Below, one piece after another: positions 36,577 through 46,173 of a DNA stretch of 64,000 bases. The stretch covers positions 1-64,000 of the forward strand of contig JAFGCX010000009.1 in NCBI GenBank assembly GCA_016932415.1, given 5' to 3'. This DNA is from Candidatus Krumholzibacteriota bacterium (lineage in GTDB: Bacteria; Krumholzibacteriota; Krumholzibacteriia; Krumholzibacteriales; Krumholzibacteriaceae). The position numbers and the translations under genes are program-made. The notes beneath the pieces are model-generated. The model searched no databases, was not told the DNA's origin, and worked only from the letters and a program-made list of their open reading frames with translations. Each line of letters opens with the position of its first letter. Position 1 is the first letter of the stretch.

Positions 36577-38849
36577 CGGGGCTGCCCCGGGGCTGTATTA
36601 TTGGCAGCAATCGATTTGAGATATGAACTGCTGATGACGGGGGTGTCGACCCATCTCGTGCCATCCCAGTATTTCACGTTCCGTGCAAGCCATTTCTCGT
36701 CCTCTTCTCTGCCTTTATAATAAACAGTGCGGACATCATCCCTTGTGACGGTCGAATTGGCCGTTAACTGCTTGCAATCGACTACCTGAGCTCTGTAGCA
36801 GGACAGGTCGCTGTCGAAAAAGAACCGGACGTCGTCTCTTCTGCTCTTTACGAGAACAGACAGATCTTTAGTCGTCTCATGAAAAGTGACGTTCATTCCC
36901 ATCTCATTTCTGAATTTTACATATTTATCATAGTCAGGGAGCATGACGATATACTTGGCAATGTCATCAGTATAACCTGGCGCGGTATAACAGTATCCTT
37001 TAGGGGATGATCCGTTCATATATCCGGGATCAAGACCTATCATTACAGCCGCTTCAAGGTCAATGTTATAACCGGACAGCATGATCTCAGTCTGACCATC
37101 GTTGTCATAGTCGCCGACCCGTATATCTCTTAACATCCCCTTGTGAAAGAAGAGGCCGGCGGTATTATCCCTTATTGAATATCTTATCAGGACACCGGGG
37201 CAGTAGGCAGTGTGGTTTGCGACAATATAAAAAAGAGCCTGCCCGGAATCATCGTTGAGAATATGACAATTCCTCACTAATAGCGGAAATTCCGTACCGT
37301 TTGTCCCGATCTCTGCCCCGAGGATCTTTTCATCGTCAATAATATATTTCTGGACCATCGATCCTATGTCATCAAAGATCATGATATGTATCCTGTTGTG
37401 TTGGCCGGCTTTTAAACGGCACTTGCGGGATTCAGCCAGAAGGCAGACTACTTCGATCTTCCCGTCATTATCGTAATCGTCGATAAAGTATCTTTCGTAT
37501 CCAGTATCGTTTTTTCCGTGCTGAGTAAAACCCACGTTATAGTCTGCGATCGGTTTACCCATATTGTTTTTCATGATAAGAGTGCTGTCGGCGAATTCGA
37601 CGTTTGAGATCGTATCGTCGAGATAAGGTTGTATTGAAAAAAGATATATCAGGGCAGCTACTGTCACCGATGTTCCGGTGATGATGTGCTTGCGCAGGTG
37701 AAAAGCGTATTGCAGAATCGACCTCAACCTTGAGGTAGTACGTTCTTCCATCACGCGACGTTCCCCGCACAGCCGGGAGATATCGGAAACGGGGATGATC
37801 TCGAGTCTTCTCTCCGGATGGTCATTGATAAAAGTCTTACGGCATTCGCAGGCAGTCGTCATATTCTCTCCGGGGACGACGAACCTCTCGCAGGTCGAGA
37901 AAAATACCGAGCGGACCTTTTCCTTTAAAAAACCTTCTTCCACCGGCACTATATTTCCGGAATCGTCGATTGTCCCGGTGAAAGCCGTGCGTGGGCGAAT
38001 CTGGCAACTTGATCTGACCAGTTCGAGCTTGCCCAGAAGCGATATCAGGATAGCAGTGATAGCGAGTCCTGCCGAGCCGCCGGTAACCATAACGCTTATG
38101 GGATCGGGGAGGGAAGCGATCTCAGGGAAGGAGACAGTATATTGTCGGGGAATCCTGAATATACCCCGCATTTTCAATGAAGAAGAAACAAATTTTTCGG
38201 CGGCGTTTATTGCCGTGAAGACCTGTTTCTCGAAGATGCTGTTTGGCTCGGCGGATATATGATCAAACGTCACGGCAGGTTTATATTTTTTTCTGATACT
38301 CCACTCACCGGTGATCTTGAGGCTTATGCTCAGCTCGATGACCCGCCCCGTAGTCAGCGGCACGGATCCCGTGGAATAAAGCGAAACGAATGGAATGCCC
38401 GCGGAATCAAAAAGATTCTCATGGAAAAAACCTGATCTGGCATCACCTTTTGTTCCGCCGGATCCTGCCTGATTGGTCTCGTCGCCTTTTCCATCAACAG
38501 TATTGTCTATCCTCGCGATCTTCTCTCTGATCTTTCTGATGTTCCGATCGACCGTGTCGGGCATGTATTCGCCGGCAAGCAGCGGGATATCAGAAGTGAT
38601 CTTCAAAAGTGAAGTCAATCCATCATATCCAAACGAGACGAACGATTCAGCGACCAACGCGTCGATCAATACGGGGATAAACCTTGATATATATAAATCG
38701 TAAGCCTGCCTGTCCGACTCCTTCAGCCAGGAAAGAAGGATGGCGGCAGGTTCGACAAGCGACAACCCTTCTTTTTTCCCTCTAAGCCTCTGGTAGAGAT
38801 TTTCAAGAAGGTTGTCGATATCCCTGATTGTAAAACCTGATTCTTTCAT
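36573..38849 (-). CDS. Membrane-anchored Lon-like (S16) protease with FG-GAP-like repeats
   Basis: 758 residues. The N-terminal helical region (about 1-115) and a flexible Gly-rich linker come first. A Lon-type proteolytic domain follows (about 165-360). Catalytic Ser259 is in GGSAGLA and Lys309 in FLKEKV, with TGTIDDSGNIVPV in between, as in Lon. No AAA+ ATPase domain is present. A single membrane helix (about 390-406, IITGTSVTVAALIYLF) follows, then about 350 residues with DDYDNDGKIEVV and GDYDNDGQTEIM repeats, which are calcium-loop FG-GAP/VCBS-like. I prefer ATG 38849; a TTG at 38864 is also in frame, and neither has a good ribosome site. First gene of a four-gene unit. Its role is unknown; a transmembrane sensor-protease is an inference. 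Confidence 0.82.
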   Translation of the reverse strand: MKESGFTIRDIDNLLENLYQRLRGKKEGLSLVEPAAILLSWLKESDRQAYDLYISRFIPVLIDALVAESFVSFGYDGLTSLLKITSDIPLLAGEYMPDTVDRNIRKIREKIARIDNTVDGKGDETNQAGSGGTKGDARSGFFHENLFDSAGIPFVSLYSTGSVPLTTGRVIELSISLKITGEWSIRKKYKPAVTFDHISAEPNSIFEKQVFTAINAAEKFVSSSLKMRGIFRIPRQYTVSFPEIASLPDPISVMVTGGSAGLAITAILISLLGKLELVRSSCQIRPRTAFTGTIDDSGNIVPVEEGFLKEKVRSVFFSTCERFVVPGENMTTACECRKTFINDHPERRLEIIPVSDISRLCGERRVMEERTTSRLRSILQYAFHLRKHIITGTSVTVAALIYLFSIQPYLDDTISNVEFADSTLIMKNNMGKPIADYNVGFTQHGKNDTGYERYFIDDYDNDGKIEVVCLLAESRKCRLKAGQHNRIHIMIFDDIGSMVQKYIIDDEKILGAEIGTNGTEFPLLVRNCHILNDDSGQALFYIVANHTAYCPGVLIRYSIRDNTAGLFFHKGMLRDIRVGDYDNDGQTEIMLSGYNIDLEAAVMIGLDPGYMNGSSPKGYCYTAPGYTDDIAKYIVMLPDYDKYVKFRNEMGMNVTFHETTKDLSVLVKSRRDDVRFFFDSDLSCYRAQVVDCKQLTANSTVTRDDVRTVYYKGREEDEKWLARNVKYWDGTRWVDTPVISSSYLKSIAANNTAPGQPR

Positions 38850-39112
38850 TTTTTTATCACGCAAAGAAAAGATGGCACCGGTTCACTTTTAGATTGTCTG
38901 TTAAGGCCCCGAAAAATGAGTCTAACTGAAATTGAAGCGCCGATTCAAGGGAATTATATGTCATAATAATCATGGCATGATGATTTGCCGCGACTACCGG
39001 CAGGCCTGAAACCGGGCGTACGGATAAGACCGGCTCTTAAAAAACTTGAACAGGGAACGATTGGCCTGTAATTTATCAGATCAGGTGGATTCAGCGCAGG
39101 GAGAAGCAATAT

Positions 39113-40999
39113 ATGGGCATGCGAAGACGATCTTTTCTTCTTACGATCCTCACGGCAGGGGTCATATTAAGAATTGTCTATATCATCCAGCTTGGCAGGT
39201 CGGATATAGGCCGAATCCTTCCTCTTGACATGGACTTTTATTTCGATCTGGCAGCCCGCATAAACTCGGGGGGCGGATTGAAAGGAACAGCGATATCATT
39301 CAATCCTCTCTATCCTTTTATTCTAAGCGCCATAACCGGTATCTTCGGAAGGAGCCTGCTCTGGCCGAGGATCATACAGGCGGTCACCGGACTGGCTACC
39401 ATAGGCCTCATATTTTTTTCAGGGCGTTTCCTCGGCCGAAGAAGCGGCAACGTCAGATCGGATGGATACACCACCGGGTTGATAGCGGCGGCGGCAGGGC
39501 TTCTTTATCCGCAGTTTCTTCTGTATGAAGGAGCGCTGCTGGCGACTGTTTTCGTGACATTTATCGCGGCAGCGTCTTTTGCCGTTGCCCTTCTGGTCGA
39601 TTCCAGTCTTCGCGACGGGTCAAAGATCGTCCTGTTCTCCAGGCCGTTGCCGGTCGAGGCAGCTGCATCCTTATTCGGTATCCTTCTCGGCGCCGGAGCT
39701 CTTGGCAGGCCGAACCTCTTTTTCCCACTTATTCTTATGCTTCCTCTCCGGTTTCTGATCAGTGGTACTGAAAGAAAGAGGAGCCTTCGAACCAGTCTGC
39801 TCTGCGTAGCAGGCATAATCATCATGATCCTTCCTTCCGCTGTATATAACGCGGCACAGACCGGTAAGTTCGTGCCGGTGACGACTCATGGAGGAATAAA
39901 CTTTTATATAGGAAACAGGCCGGAAGCGACCGGGATCTACGATCCTCCTGACGGGATGAGATCGGACATGCGAGGATTGATAGAAGATGCCGGGCGGATA
40001 GCCGAAAGAGAATCAAATCGCGGTCTCTCGATGGCTGAAGTGTCCGATTACTGGTTTGGACGTTCGAAAGAATGGATACTGACAGATCCGGTGGGATTCG
40101 CAAGGCTTCTGGCGAGGAAATTCGTCCTTTTCTGGAATGGGGCCGAAGTCTCCGATATCGTCGAGATATCGGCGTACAGGGAGGAATGCTGGATCCTCAG
40201 GCTTCTGATCCTGCCGTATTCGATCATATCGGTCTTTGCTTTCGCCGGATTCTGTTTTCTTTTTATCGGGGGGAGAAACAGGAGTATTCCGTCGATATTC
40301 CTCCTGGCGGCCCTCGCGTCGATAATGTTCTTCTATATCAATACACGCTACAGGATACCTTCAGTACCCGTCCTGATCGTCATGGCCGCATTCGGCGTGA
40401 CAAGTTTCGCCGACTGGGTGAGAGGGGGTAGATGGAAGCGGGCGACGGCTGTCGCGGTTGTCGGATCTTCGCTGTCTGTGCCGATGGCAGCTGTAAAGAC
40501 AGTCGCTATAGACAGGAGCGCCTCATATACCTTTCTCGGGAATCACTACATGGAGGAAGGTGAATATATCAAAGGTGAGAAAGCTTTTGCAAGGGCGTAC
40601 GATATGGCACCGCAACAGGTCATGACCAATATAAACTATGCCCGAGCGCTGTTAAAACAGGGGAAACTCGATCAAGCCCGCCGATTTTATTCTTCGGCAT
40701 TCAATATCGATCCGGATTTTCCTCTTCTCGCCGTAGAATATGGTTCGTTGCTCGAACAGGTCGGAGACAGGGATGAAGCGGCAAAAGCTTTTCTTTACGC
40801 GTATCGGCTTGATTTTAAAAGAGATCGTCTCCTTGCCTGCCAGTTTCTTTCGAGACTGGAATATGAAAAAGGCGATATACCGGAAGCGATTGAATGGATA
40901 AAGAAAGGCCTCGAGTTGGCCCCCGGCGATGAAAAACTTTCGCGGATCATGAATGAACTGATCATGGAGATCAATGACCAGCCCACGGGCTTGAAGTGA
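39113..40999 (+). CDS. GT39-like (ArnT/PMT) membrane glycosyltransferase with TPR tail
   Basis: 628 residues. About ten hydrophobic helices span residues 8-460, with an acidic LDMDFYFDL motif (Asp39-Met-Asp41) in the first periplasmic loop, as in lipid-linked-sugar GT-C enzymes. A soluble C-terminal region (about 465-628) holds TPR repeats (GNHYMEEGEYIKGEKAFARAY, NYARALLKQGKLDQARRFYS, QFLSRLEYEKGDIPEAIEW). GT-C enzymes move a sugar from a polyprenyl phosphate to lipid or protein; the TPR tail may bind the acceptor. GGGAG lies eight bases before the ATG. Divergent from the Lon-like operon. Confidence 0.85.
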   Translation: MGMRRRSFLLTILTAGVILRIVYIIQLGRSDIGRILPLDMDFYFDLAARINSGGGLKGTAISFNPLYPFILSAITGIFGRSLLWPRIIQAVTGLATIGLIFFSGRFLGRRSGNVRSDGYTTGLIAAAAGLLYPQFLLYEGALLATVFVTFIAAASFAVALLVDSSLRDGSKIVLFSRPLPVEAAASLFGILLGAGALGRPNLFFPLILMLPLRFLISGTERKRSLRTSLLCVAGIIIMILPSAVYNAAQTGKFVPVTTHGGINFYIGNRPEATGIYDPPDGMRSDMRGLIEDAGRIAERESNRGLSMAEVSDYWFGRSKEWILTDPVGFARLLARKFVLFWNGAEVSDIVEISAYREECWILRLLILPYSIISVFAFAGFCFLFIGGRNRSIPSIFLLAALASIMFFYINTRYRIPSVPVLIVMAAFGVTSFADWVRGGRWKRATAVAVVGSSLSVPMAAVKTVAIDRSASYTFLGNHYMEEGEYIKGEKAFARAYDMAPQQVMTNINYARALLKQGKLDQARRFYSSAFNIDPDFPLLAVEYGSLLEQVGDRDEAAKAFLYAYRLDFKRDRLLACQFLSRLEYEKGDIPEAIEWIKKGLELAPGDEKLSRIMNELIMEINDQPTGLK

Positions 41000-41053
41000 C
41001 AGTCATCGATCCTGGCTTCAACGGACTGACGGTGGGGATTTCATTTCATCGAT

Positions 41054-42382
41054 TCAAGAGAAATCGGTCGTCGCCACGTCAGGTTCTTTCCTGTTCTGAA
41101 CCTCGATTCCCGCCCTGCACAAGAGGAATATCAGAGCAATCGCGCTTGTGATAACAAGTATAAGGCATAAAATATGGAAGAATGAAAAGGGAAAATCATC
41201 CCCTAAACAGCGTTGGAAAAGATCTGCAATCCTGGTCTTGCCTTCAGCGCGGCTTGTGCCGAGGGCCAGCGCTACTCCCCTGAACAGGTTGGAACCCCAT
41301 TCACCCGCACCCCATACTACCATAAAAAAAACTGTCCATCCGCGATATAAGGCCTTTTCCATTCTCGAAAGGCATATAAGCATCAGAGGAAGCACCCAGA
41401 GTACATAGGCGGGAAATGTGATCGATATGGTAAGGAGCGTCAGGTAAAGGGCGCCCGAAATCATAAAGACCATCGGAATTCTATTGTGGACTCTCCAGCA
41501 GAACAGGGAAACGGAAGCGGTCGCAAGGATAAGAGAAGCGATCTTTATCACGGGCTCACTAATCCTTAACCCGAGGTTCCAGAAAAGGGCCCATAGCGAG
41601 AGAGAAGATCCCGGATCTATCATATGGGCGATTACCGGAGTAAGGCCGAAAAATATCCTGTGATATCCTATATGAGCAGCCAGGACCGTGATACAGGTGA
41701 GAGTCCATAACCGGAAATAATACAGGGAGCGGGGCGATGCCAGCGCGATCGGTATAGCCAGGATCAGTAAAAAATATTTGCCGGCAAGGGTAGTTAGAAT
41801 AAATATATAAACGATCTCCTTCCACCACTCTTTTTTCGCAAAAACGTAAAGTGTTATAACAAAAAGTGATGCGTAAATTTCTTCCTGGGGGATCAGGGCG
41901 ACAGCTCCCCACACTGAAGGCAGCAGGGAAAATAAGACCAGGGCTGAGCGCCTGCGAGCTTGATTAAATCCTTCGATCCTGTCCATTACGAGGGAAATCA
42001 CGAACATCGTCATAACTGTCCATGACAGTATCCCGATTCTAAGTCCCCAGAAATCGGGGAGGATCCTCAACCATGGGTACACTAAAATACTGAACAGGAG
42101 AGGAAGAAGAGGTGGAAATGAACCCCAGTTATCACTGATTCCGGAAGCAGTGTAGTCACCCCAAAGTACGAGAGGGTGCTCGGAGAAGTAGATCAGTATC
42201 CTCGCGTCATCGGCGATTTCTTTCCCGCCGGAGAGAGTGAAAACAGCATATATTATCAGCACGTTCAGTATTACGAGGATCATCAGGGGAATGATCAATG
42301 TCAGGCGAAGATTCGGTGATACCGCAGAATCAGGCGGTATATCGGGCGCGTTCTGCAGATTATTATCGAATTTGTCGACCAA
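41054..42382 (-). CDS. Multi-spanning GT-C-like membrane protein
   Basis: 442 residues with about ten hydrophobic helices. The first periplasmic loop carries GGKEIADDARILIYFSE, with an adjacent acidic pair similar to the GT-C active-site loop, and the domain layout resembles mannosyltransferase-like GT87 or DUF2029 proteins. No residue-level signature is decisive. It sits between the GT39-like gene and the polysaccharide genes, so a lipid-linked sugar transferase is likely (inference). Confidence 0.65.
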   Translation of the reverse strand: MVDKFDNNLQNAPDIPPDSAVSPNLRLTLIIPLMILVILNVLIIYAVFTLSGGKEIADDARILIYFSEHPLVLWGDYTASGISDNWGSFPPLLPLLFSILVYPWLRILPDFWGLRIGILSWTVMTMFVISLVMDRIEGFNQARRRSALVLFSLLPSVWGAVALIPQEEIYASLFVITLYVFAKKEWWKEIVYIFILTTLAGKYFLLILAIPIALASPRSLYYFRLWTLTCITVLAAHIGYHRIFFGLTPVIAHMIDPGSSLSLWALFWNLGLRISEPVIKIASLILATASVSLFCWRVHNRIPMVFMISGALYLTLLTISITFPAYVLWVLPLMLICLSRMEKALYRGWTVFFMVVWGAGEWGSNLFRGVALALGTSRAEGKTRIADLFQRCLGDDFPFSFFHILCLILVITSAIALIFLLCRAGIEVQNRKEPDVATTDFS

Positions 42383-42466
42383 TACCGGATCTCCTCTTCC
42401 GGGTCTGTCTGCCTGTAATAATTATCCAGGAGATTTTCGCATCATAATATCAGGAACCAGATTCTA

Positions 42467-42484
42467 CTCAATAATCATATTGAG
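42467..42484. repeat. Small inverted repeat in a divergent promoter region
   Basis: CTCAAT-N6-ATTGAG is a perfect 6-6-6 palindrome in the 245-base region between the GT-C-like gene and the Wzz-like gene. It could be an operator. No clear sigma-70 pair is seen beside it. Confidence 0.35.
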
Positions 42485-42627
42485 AAAAAGGATTATTTCC
42501 CGATTTAAGACAGTTCCCGCCGGAAAGATCCGATTTACGCTTGCCGGTTTAATACGGTGATGTTACATTTTGCGCGTACAGGCGTGATAACGGGGGTATT
42601 TCTCCCCGAAGATTAATATTTATCCAG

Positions 42628-43845
42628 TTGGATACTATGTTGACTTTCCTTTCCATTCTCCTTCGGTATAAAAAGACAGTTGTTCTTGTGACAATGGCTG
42701 GATGTGTTATTTCTGTGGCTGCTAGCCTCGTTTTGTCTCCTAAATATATATCGACAGCGGCCTTTATGCCGGCAGGAGTTGAGAATGAACTGACCGGGGG
42801 AGGAGGTTTTTTTTCCAACCTCGGCGCTCTTGGAGAAACCTATTCGGCCTTTGTCAGGGTCCGTAGAAATTTTATCATAGACTATATAGTCCGCAGCAGG
42901 CTGATGAGCACCCTGATGTCTGAAAAATTCGATCTAATGACCGTATACGGCGTCAGGAGTGAAGAGGAGGTCAGGGAAAAGCTGATGCGCGCGACTATAG
43001 TGATCGTAAGGGATGAAGGCGTACTTGAGATCGGCGTGGAATCGGAGAACCCTGTCATGGCGAGAGATATGGTCGACGCGTACATAGGATACATCGACAG
43101 CATCCTAGTGTCAATGTCGGTCGCGAGCGCCGGTTCGACGAGAAAATACCTTGAAGACGAGGTCGCGAGAAGGCGCGGCAAAATAGCCGTGATTGATTCA
43201 TCGATTCAGGACTTTTCAGACAGGCACGGCATTTTCGCGATCCAGCAACAGGCAAGGGCGGCGTTTCTGGTCATGGCCGGAATCTCGGCCAGGGAAAATC
43301 TTCTTGAGATAGAAAGAAATATCCTTGAACGTTCGATGAAGGACAATTTTCCCGAGATGAAGATGCTTGATCTCGAACTTGAAAAAATAGAGGAGCAACT
43401 CAAAAATATGATGGAAGGAGGGGAGGCAAGTGTGCTTTTCCCTCCCCTGAAAGAATTTCCCGAGATTGCTTCCGGATATATGTCTCTTGTCAGCGACAGG
43501 ATGATCCAGGAATTCGCTCTGGCATTCATAATGTTGAAACTCGAGGATGCCAGAGTCTCCGAGTCAAGCGACGCCAGCGTCATAAGAATAATCGATCCCC
43601 CATATATTCCAGGCGTGAGATCGTGGCCGAAGAGAAAGCAGATCGTGATCGTATTCACCCTTGCCTCTTTTTTCTGGGCGTTATTTTCCATCCTGCTTTA
43701 CGAACAGATAAAGGCGGGACTCTTCAGGGGCTGGAAAGAGGGGATGTCTAAAGAGAAGGGTGAAGAGAATAAAAGAACCGGTCATTTTTCCAGTGATGGA
43801 GGTCTGCCTGCCGGAGACGGCCGGGAAAAGAGGCTTGAAGATTGA
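42628..43845 (+). CDS. Wzz-family polysaccharide chain-length determinant
   Basis: 405 residues with the classical layout: one N-terminal helix (VVLVTMAGCVISVAASLVL, about 16-34), a long periplasmic helical region (PKYISTAAFMP, then coiled-coil-prone 170-280), and a C-terminal helix (IVIVFTLASFFWALFSILL). No cytoplasmic tyrosine-kinase domain follows. It sets polymer length in Wzy-dependent assembly. TTG start, or ATG 42637. Its stop overlaps the next ATG (43842-43845). Confidence 0.9.
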   Translation: MDTMLTFLSILLRYKKTVVLVTMAGCVISVAASLVLSPKYISTAAFMPAGVENELTGGGGFFSNLGALGETYSAFVRVRRNFIIDYIVRSRLMSTLMSEKFDLMTVYGVRSEEEVREKLMRATIVIVRDEGVLEIGVESENPVMARDMVDAYIGYIDSILVSMSVASAGSTRKYLEDEVARRRGKIAVIDSSIQDFSDRHGIFAIQQQARAAFLVMAGISARENLLEIERNILERSMKDNFPEMKMLDLELEKIEEQLKNMMEGGEASVLFPPLKEFPEIASGYMSLVSDRMIQEFALAFIMLKLEDARVSESSDASVIRIIDPPYIPGVRSWPKRKQIVIVFTLASFFWALFSILLYEQIKAGLFRGWKEGMSKEKGEENKRTGHFSSDGGLPAGDGREKRLED

Positions 43846-45245
43846 TGGATTTTCGACCTGAAACCGCTTCCTTCAAGGGCAGAAAAATCATATTTCTTCT
43901 CCTTGCGGTGACGGTTCTACTCGCCCTCTCGGCGATATTTCTTCCTCCAGGGCTTATAAGGCTTGCTGTTTCAGCGCTGTTGATCTCACCTGTCATATTT
44001 GTCCTGTTCGACAAACCGGAGTGGACATTTTATCTGCTTTTATTTCTATTATTCTCCAACCTTCATATCTTTTCAGATCTCCCCGTGACCAGGTCGATCT
44101 CGATCCTGTTGATTATCACTTTTTTGACCGCCTGTATCAAAGGCCGCAACGTGCTTGTTCATGACAGGTTGTTTTTACTGATGACCTTGGCCTTCCTGAT
44201 ACTGGCGTTTCAATCGATGGCGTTGTCAAGGGATATAGACAGTTCCATTTACAGGATAAGTCTGTTTATCCGCTATCTTATATATATTTTTTTCGTCATT
44301 CAATTTTCATCGACGAGAAGAGAATTTATCACAATTCTCTGCGTGATAGCATTCGCGAGCGCGATAAGCAATTTTCTTCCCTTTATCCTCCCTCCGCCCG
44401 ACAAGTTCGCCGATCTCTCGCTTATGTGGGAAGAAGGTGTTTTCCGGTACGAAGGGTATGAGCGAGAGGCGAATATGTTTGCCTTCACCCTGAACTTTAT
44501 CATCCCGATACTTTTTCTCGTCTTCGCCAGATTCAGAAGACCATGGTTTATAAGACCGCTCGCGACGGCCGCGATCGGGGGGTCGATATTTGTCCTTTTT
44601 CTGAGTTTCTCAAGAGGTGGTTTTATCGGCCTGGTTTTCATGTTTCTCGCTCTGTTCATCATTGAGAGAAAAAACAAGGCTGTTATCAGCACCGGGTTGA
44701 TCCTTATCGCGGCCGGAGCTATACTCGCTCCATATTTGTACTGGGACAGGATATCTTCGATACTTGATGTAGGTTCCAGGATATCAGAGGATTTCTCGAT
44801 CCTGTCCCGGTTGGAGACAATAAGGATCTCTCTTATCCTTGGAGTAAAAAACCCTCTCTTTGGTCTTGGAATAGGGAGTTTTCTCTTTTCCGCCGCGCGT
44901 TATGTCCCTTTCAGCGACGTCGTGCACAATTCCCTTCTCCAGGTATTCGCCGAAATGGGTTCAATCGCCCTTGCGGTCTTGTCGGTTATAATCATTTATA
45001 ATTTCAAGGTCATAAAGAAGCTGATCGATCGTCGTGACGATCCCGAGGCCGCGCAGGTAGGAAGAGTCCTGTTTATCCAGCATGCTGCCGTATTGGCCAA
45101 TTCCATGACCCTTCCGGTAGCTTTTAATATGGTCTTCTGGTTCACGCTCGTCTTGCCGACCGTGGCATGGTACGTCTACTCGGGAAGATCCCGTCTTGCT
45201 GGCAATAGCATGAAATTGATTAATAAAGAAGATCAGAGACCGTAA
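43842..45245 (+). CDS. O-antigen ligase/polymerase family membrane protein
   Basis: 467 residues and about twelve hydrophobic segments, with a large periplasmic loop near residues 310-370 that includes FGLGIGSFLFSAARY and VHNSLLQVFAEMGSIAL, the Wzy/WaaL-type H-N-x-x-L motif. It joins or polymerises polysaccharide repeat units at the periplasmic face. Coupled to the Wzz-like gene by the ATGA overlap. Its 3' end overlaps the convergent barrel gene by 13 bases. Confidence 0.88.
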   Translation: MMDFRPETASFKGRKIIFLLLAVTVLLALSAIFLPPGLIRLAVSALLISPVIFVLFDKPEWTFYLLLFLLFSNLHIFSDLPVTRSISILLIITFLTACIKGRNVLVHDRLFLLMTLAFLILAFQSMALSRDIDSSIYRISLFIRYLIYIFFVIQFSSTRREFITILCVIAFASAISNFLPFILPPPDKFADLSLMWEEGVFRYEGYEREANMFAFTLNFIIPILFLVFARFRRPWFIRPLATAAIGGSIFVLFLSFSRGGFIGLVFMFLALFIIERKNKAVISTGLILIAAGAILAPYLYWDRISSILDVGSRISEDFSILSRLETIRISLILGVKNPLFGLGIGSFLFSAARYVPFSDVVHNSLLQVFAEMGSIALAVLSVIIIYNFKVIKKLIDRRDDPEAAQVGRVLFIQHAAVLANSMTLPVAFNMVFWFTLVLPTVAWYVYSGRSRLAGNSMKLINKEDQRP

Positions 45246-46171
45246 CCGATCGAGATCCTCGTCTGCCTTCCGAACGCGTCCAGAGGATCGAATCTGAAGG
45301 ACAGAGCGATCAGGATATCCCTGTAGTTGGAAAGCAACCCGACATGCGGTATTGTCCTTGATCCGTTTACAAGGCGCATGTCGGCGCCGCAGGTTATGTG
45401 AAGAAGTTTTTCAGCGATGATGATCTCCGATCCGAAAAGGAACCGGTTCATTTCTCCTTCTTTACTCACCGCGTCGCATTCCACCGAAACCCTGTCAAAA
45501 ATATTTTCCCATGATATGGCAATGTTGATCGATGAATCGATATCATAGTCATTTTCCGGATAGTGAACAGTACCGTTAAAATTCCTTCCAACCAGGGCGA
45601 ACCATATATTCTTGTGGAGTCTCGTTGTCCATCCGATATCGAGCGCGAAACCCCAGGAATCAGCATTATCAAGGTCTGTCCAGCCTTTAAGCAGCTTGCA
45701 GCCGATCCCGAAGCTGTTGAAGTGATTCGGGGAAAAAGCTCCTGCCAATCCTATGGTGCTCTCATTCCAACCCGATCCTTCAGAGAGATCAAGGCCGAGA
45801 TGAGTCACGCTCAGGGCCGCGGCGAACCTTCTCATCGATACCATGCCATCGGGAGAGACCCTTGTGTCGAGCAGGCCTGTTCCTATAGAGAGGATGCTGT
45901 ACCTGTTATTCAGATCGGGAACAGGTTTCATCGTGCCAAGAGTCATCATCGTAGTTTCGAGGAAGACGAGGTTTGCCGGGTTCCAGTATGCCGAGCAATC
46001 ATTCCTGACGAGCAGAGAAGCGGCGCCGGCAAGGCCTTCCCCTCGCGCGTCCCATCCCAGCGGGAGGAACGAACCGCCTTTTGAACCTTCACCGGCTGAT
46101 ATTCGCGCCGGCGATAAAGCCAGGAGGCTGACAAAAAGGAAGGTCAATATCGATCTGCCGGTAATTACCAT
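45233..46171 (-). CDS. PorV/PorQ-like outer-membrane beta-barrel protein
   Basis: 312 residues. A signal peptide (about 1-26) is followed by SFLPLGWDARGEGLAGAA and the family segment CSAYWNPANLVF (about 59-70). The rest has alternating beta strands, ending on a terminal strand (ISIGYGL). PorV-type barrels shuttle type IX cargo at the outer membrane. It starts 2 bases after the Ig-repeat gene ends, so one operon; the neighbour may be its partner or cargo. Other UPF0164-type barrels have the same motif. Confidence 0.85.
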   Translation of the reverse strand: MVITGRSILTFLFVSLLALSPARISAGEGSKGGSFLPLGWDARGEGLAGAASLLVRNDCSAYWNPANLVFLETTMMTLGTMKPVPDLNNRYSILSIGTGLLDTRVSPDGMVSMRRFAAALSVTHLGLDLSEGSGWNESTIGLAGAFSPNHFNSFGIGCKLLKGWTDLDNADSWGFALDIGWTTRLHKNIWFALVGRNFNGTVHYPENDYDIDSSINIAISWENIFDRVSVECDAVSKEGEMNRFLFGSEIIIAEKLLHITCGADMRLVNGSRTIPHVGLLSNYRDILIALSFRFDPLDAFGRQTRISIGYGL

Positions 46172-46173
46172 AT

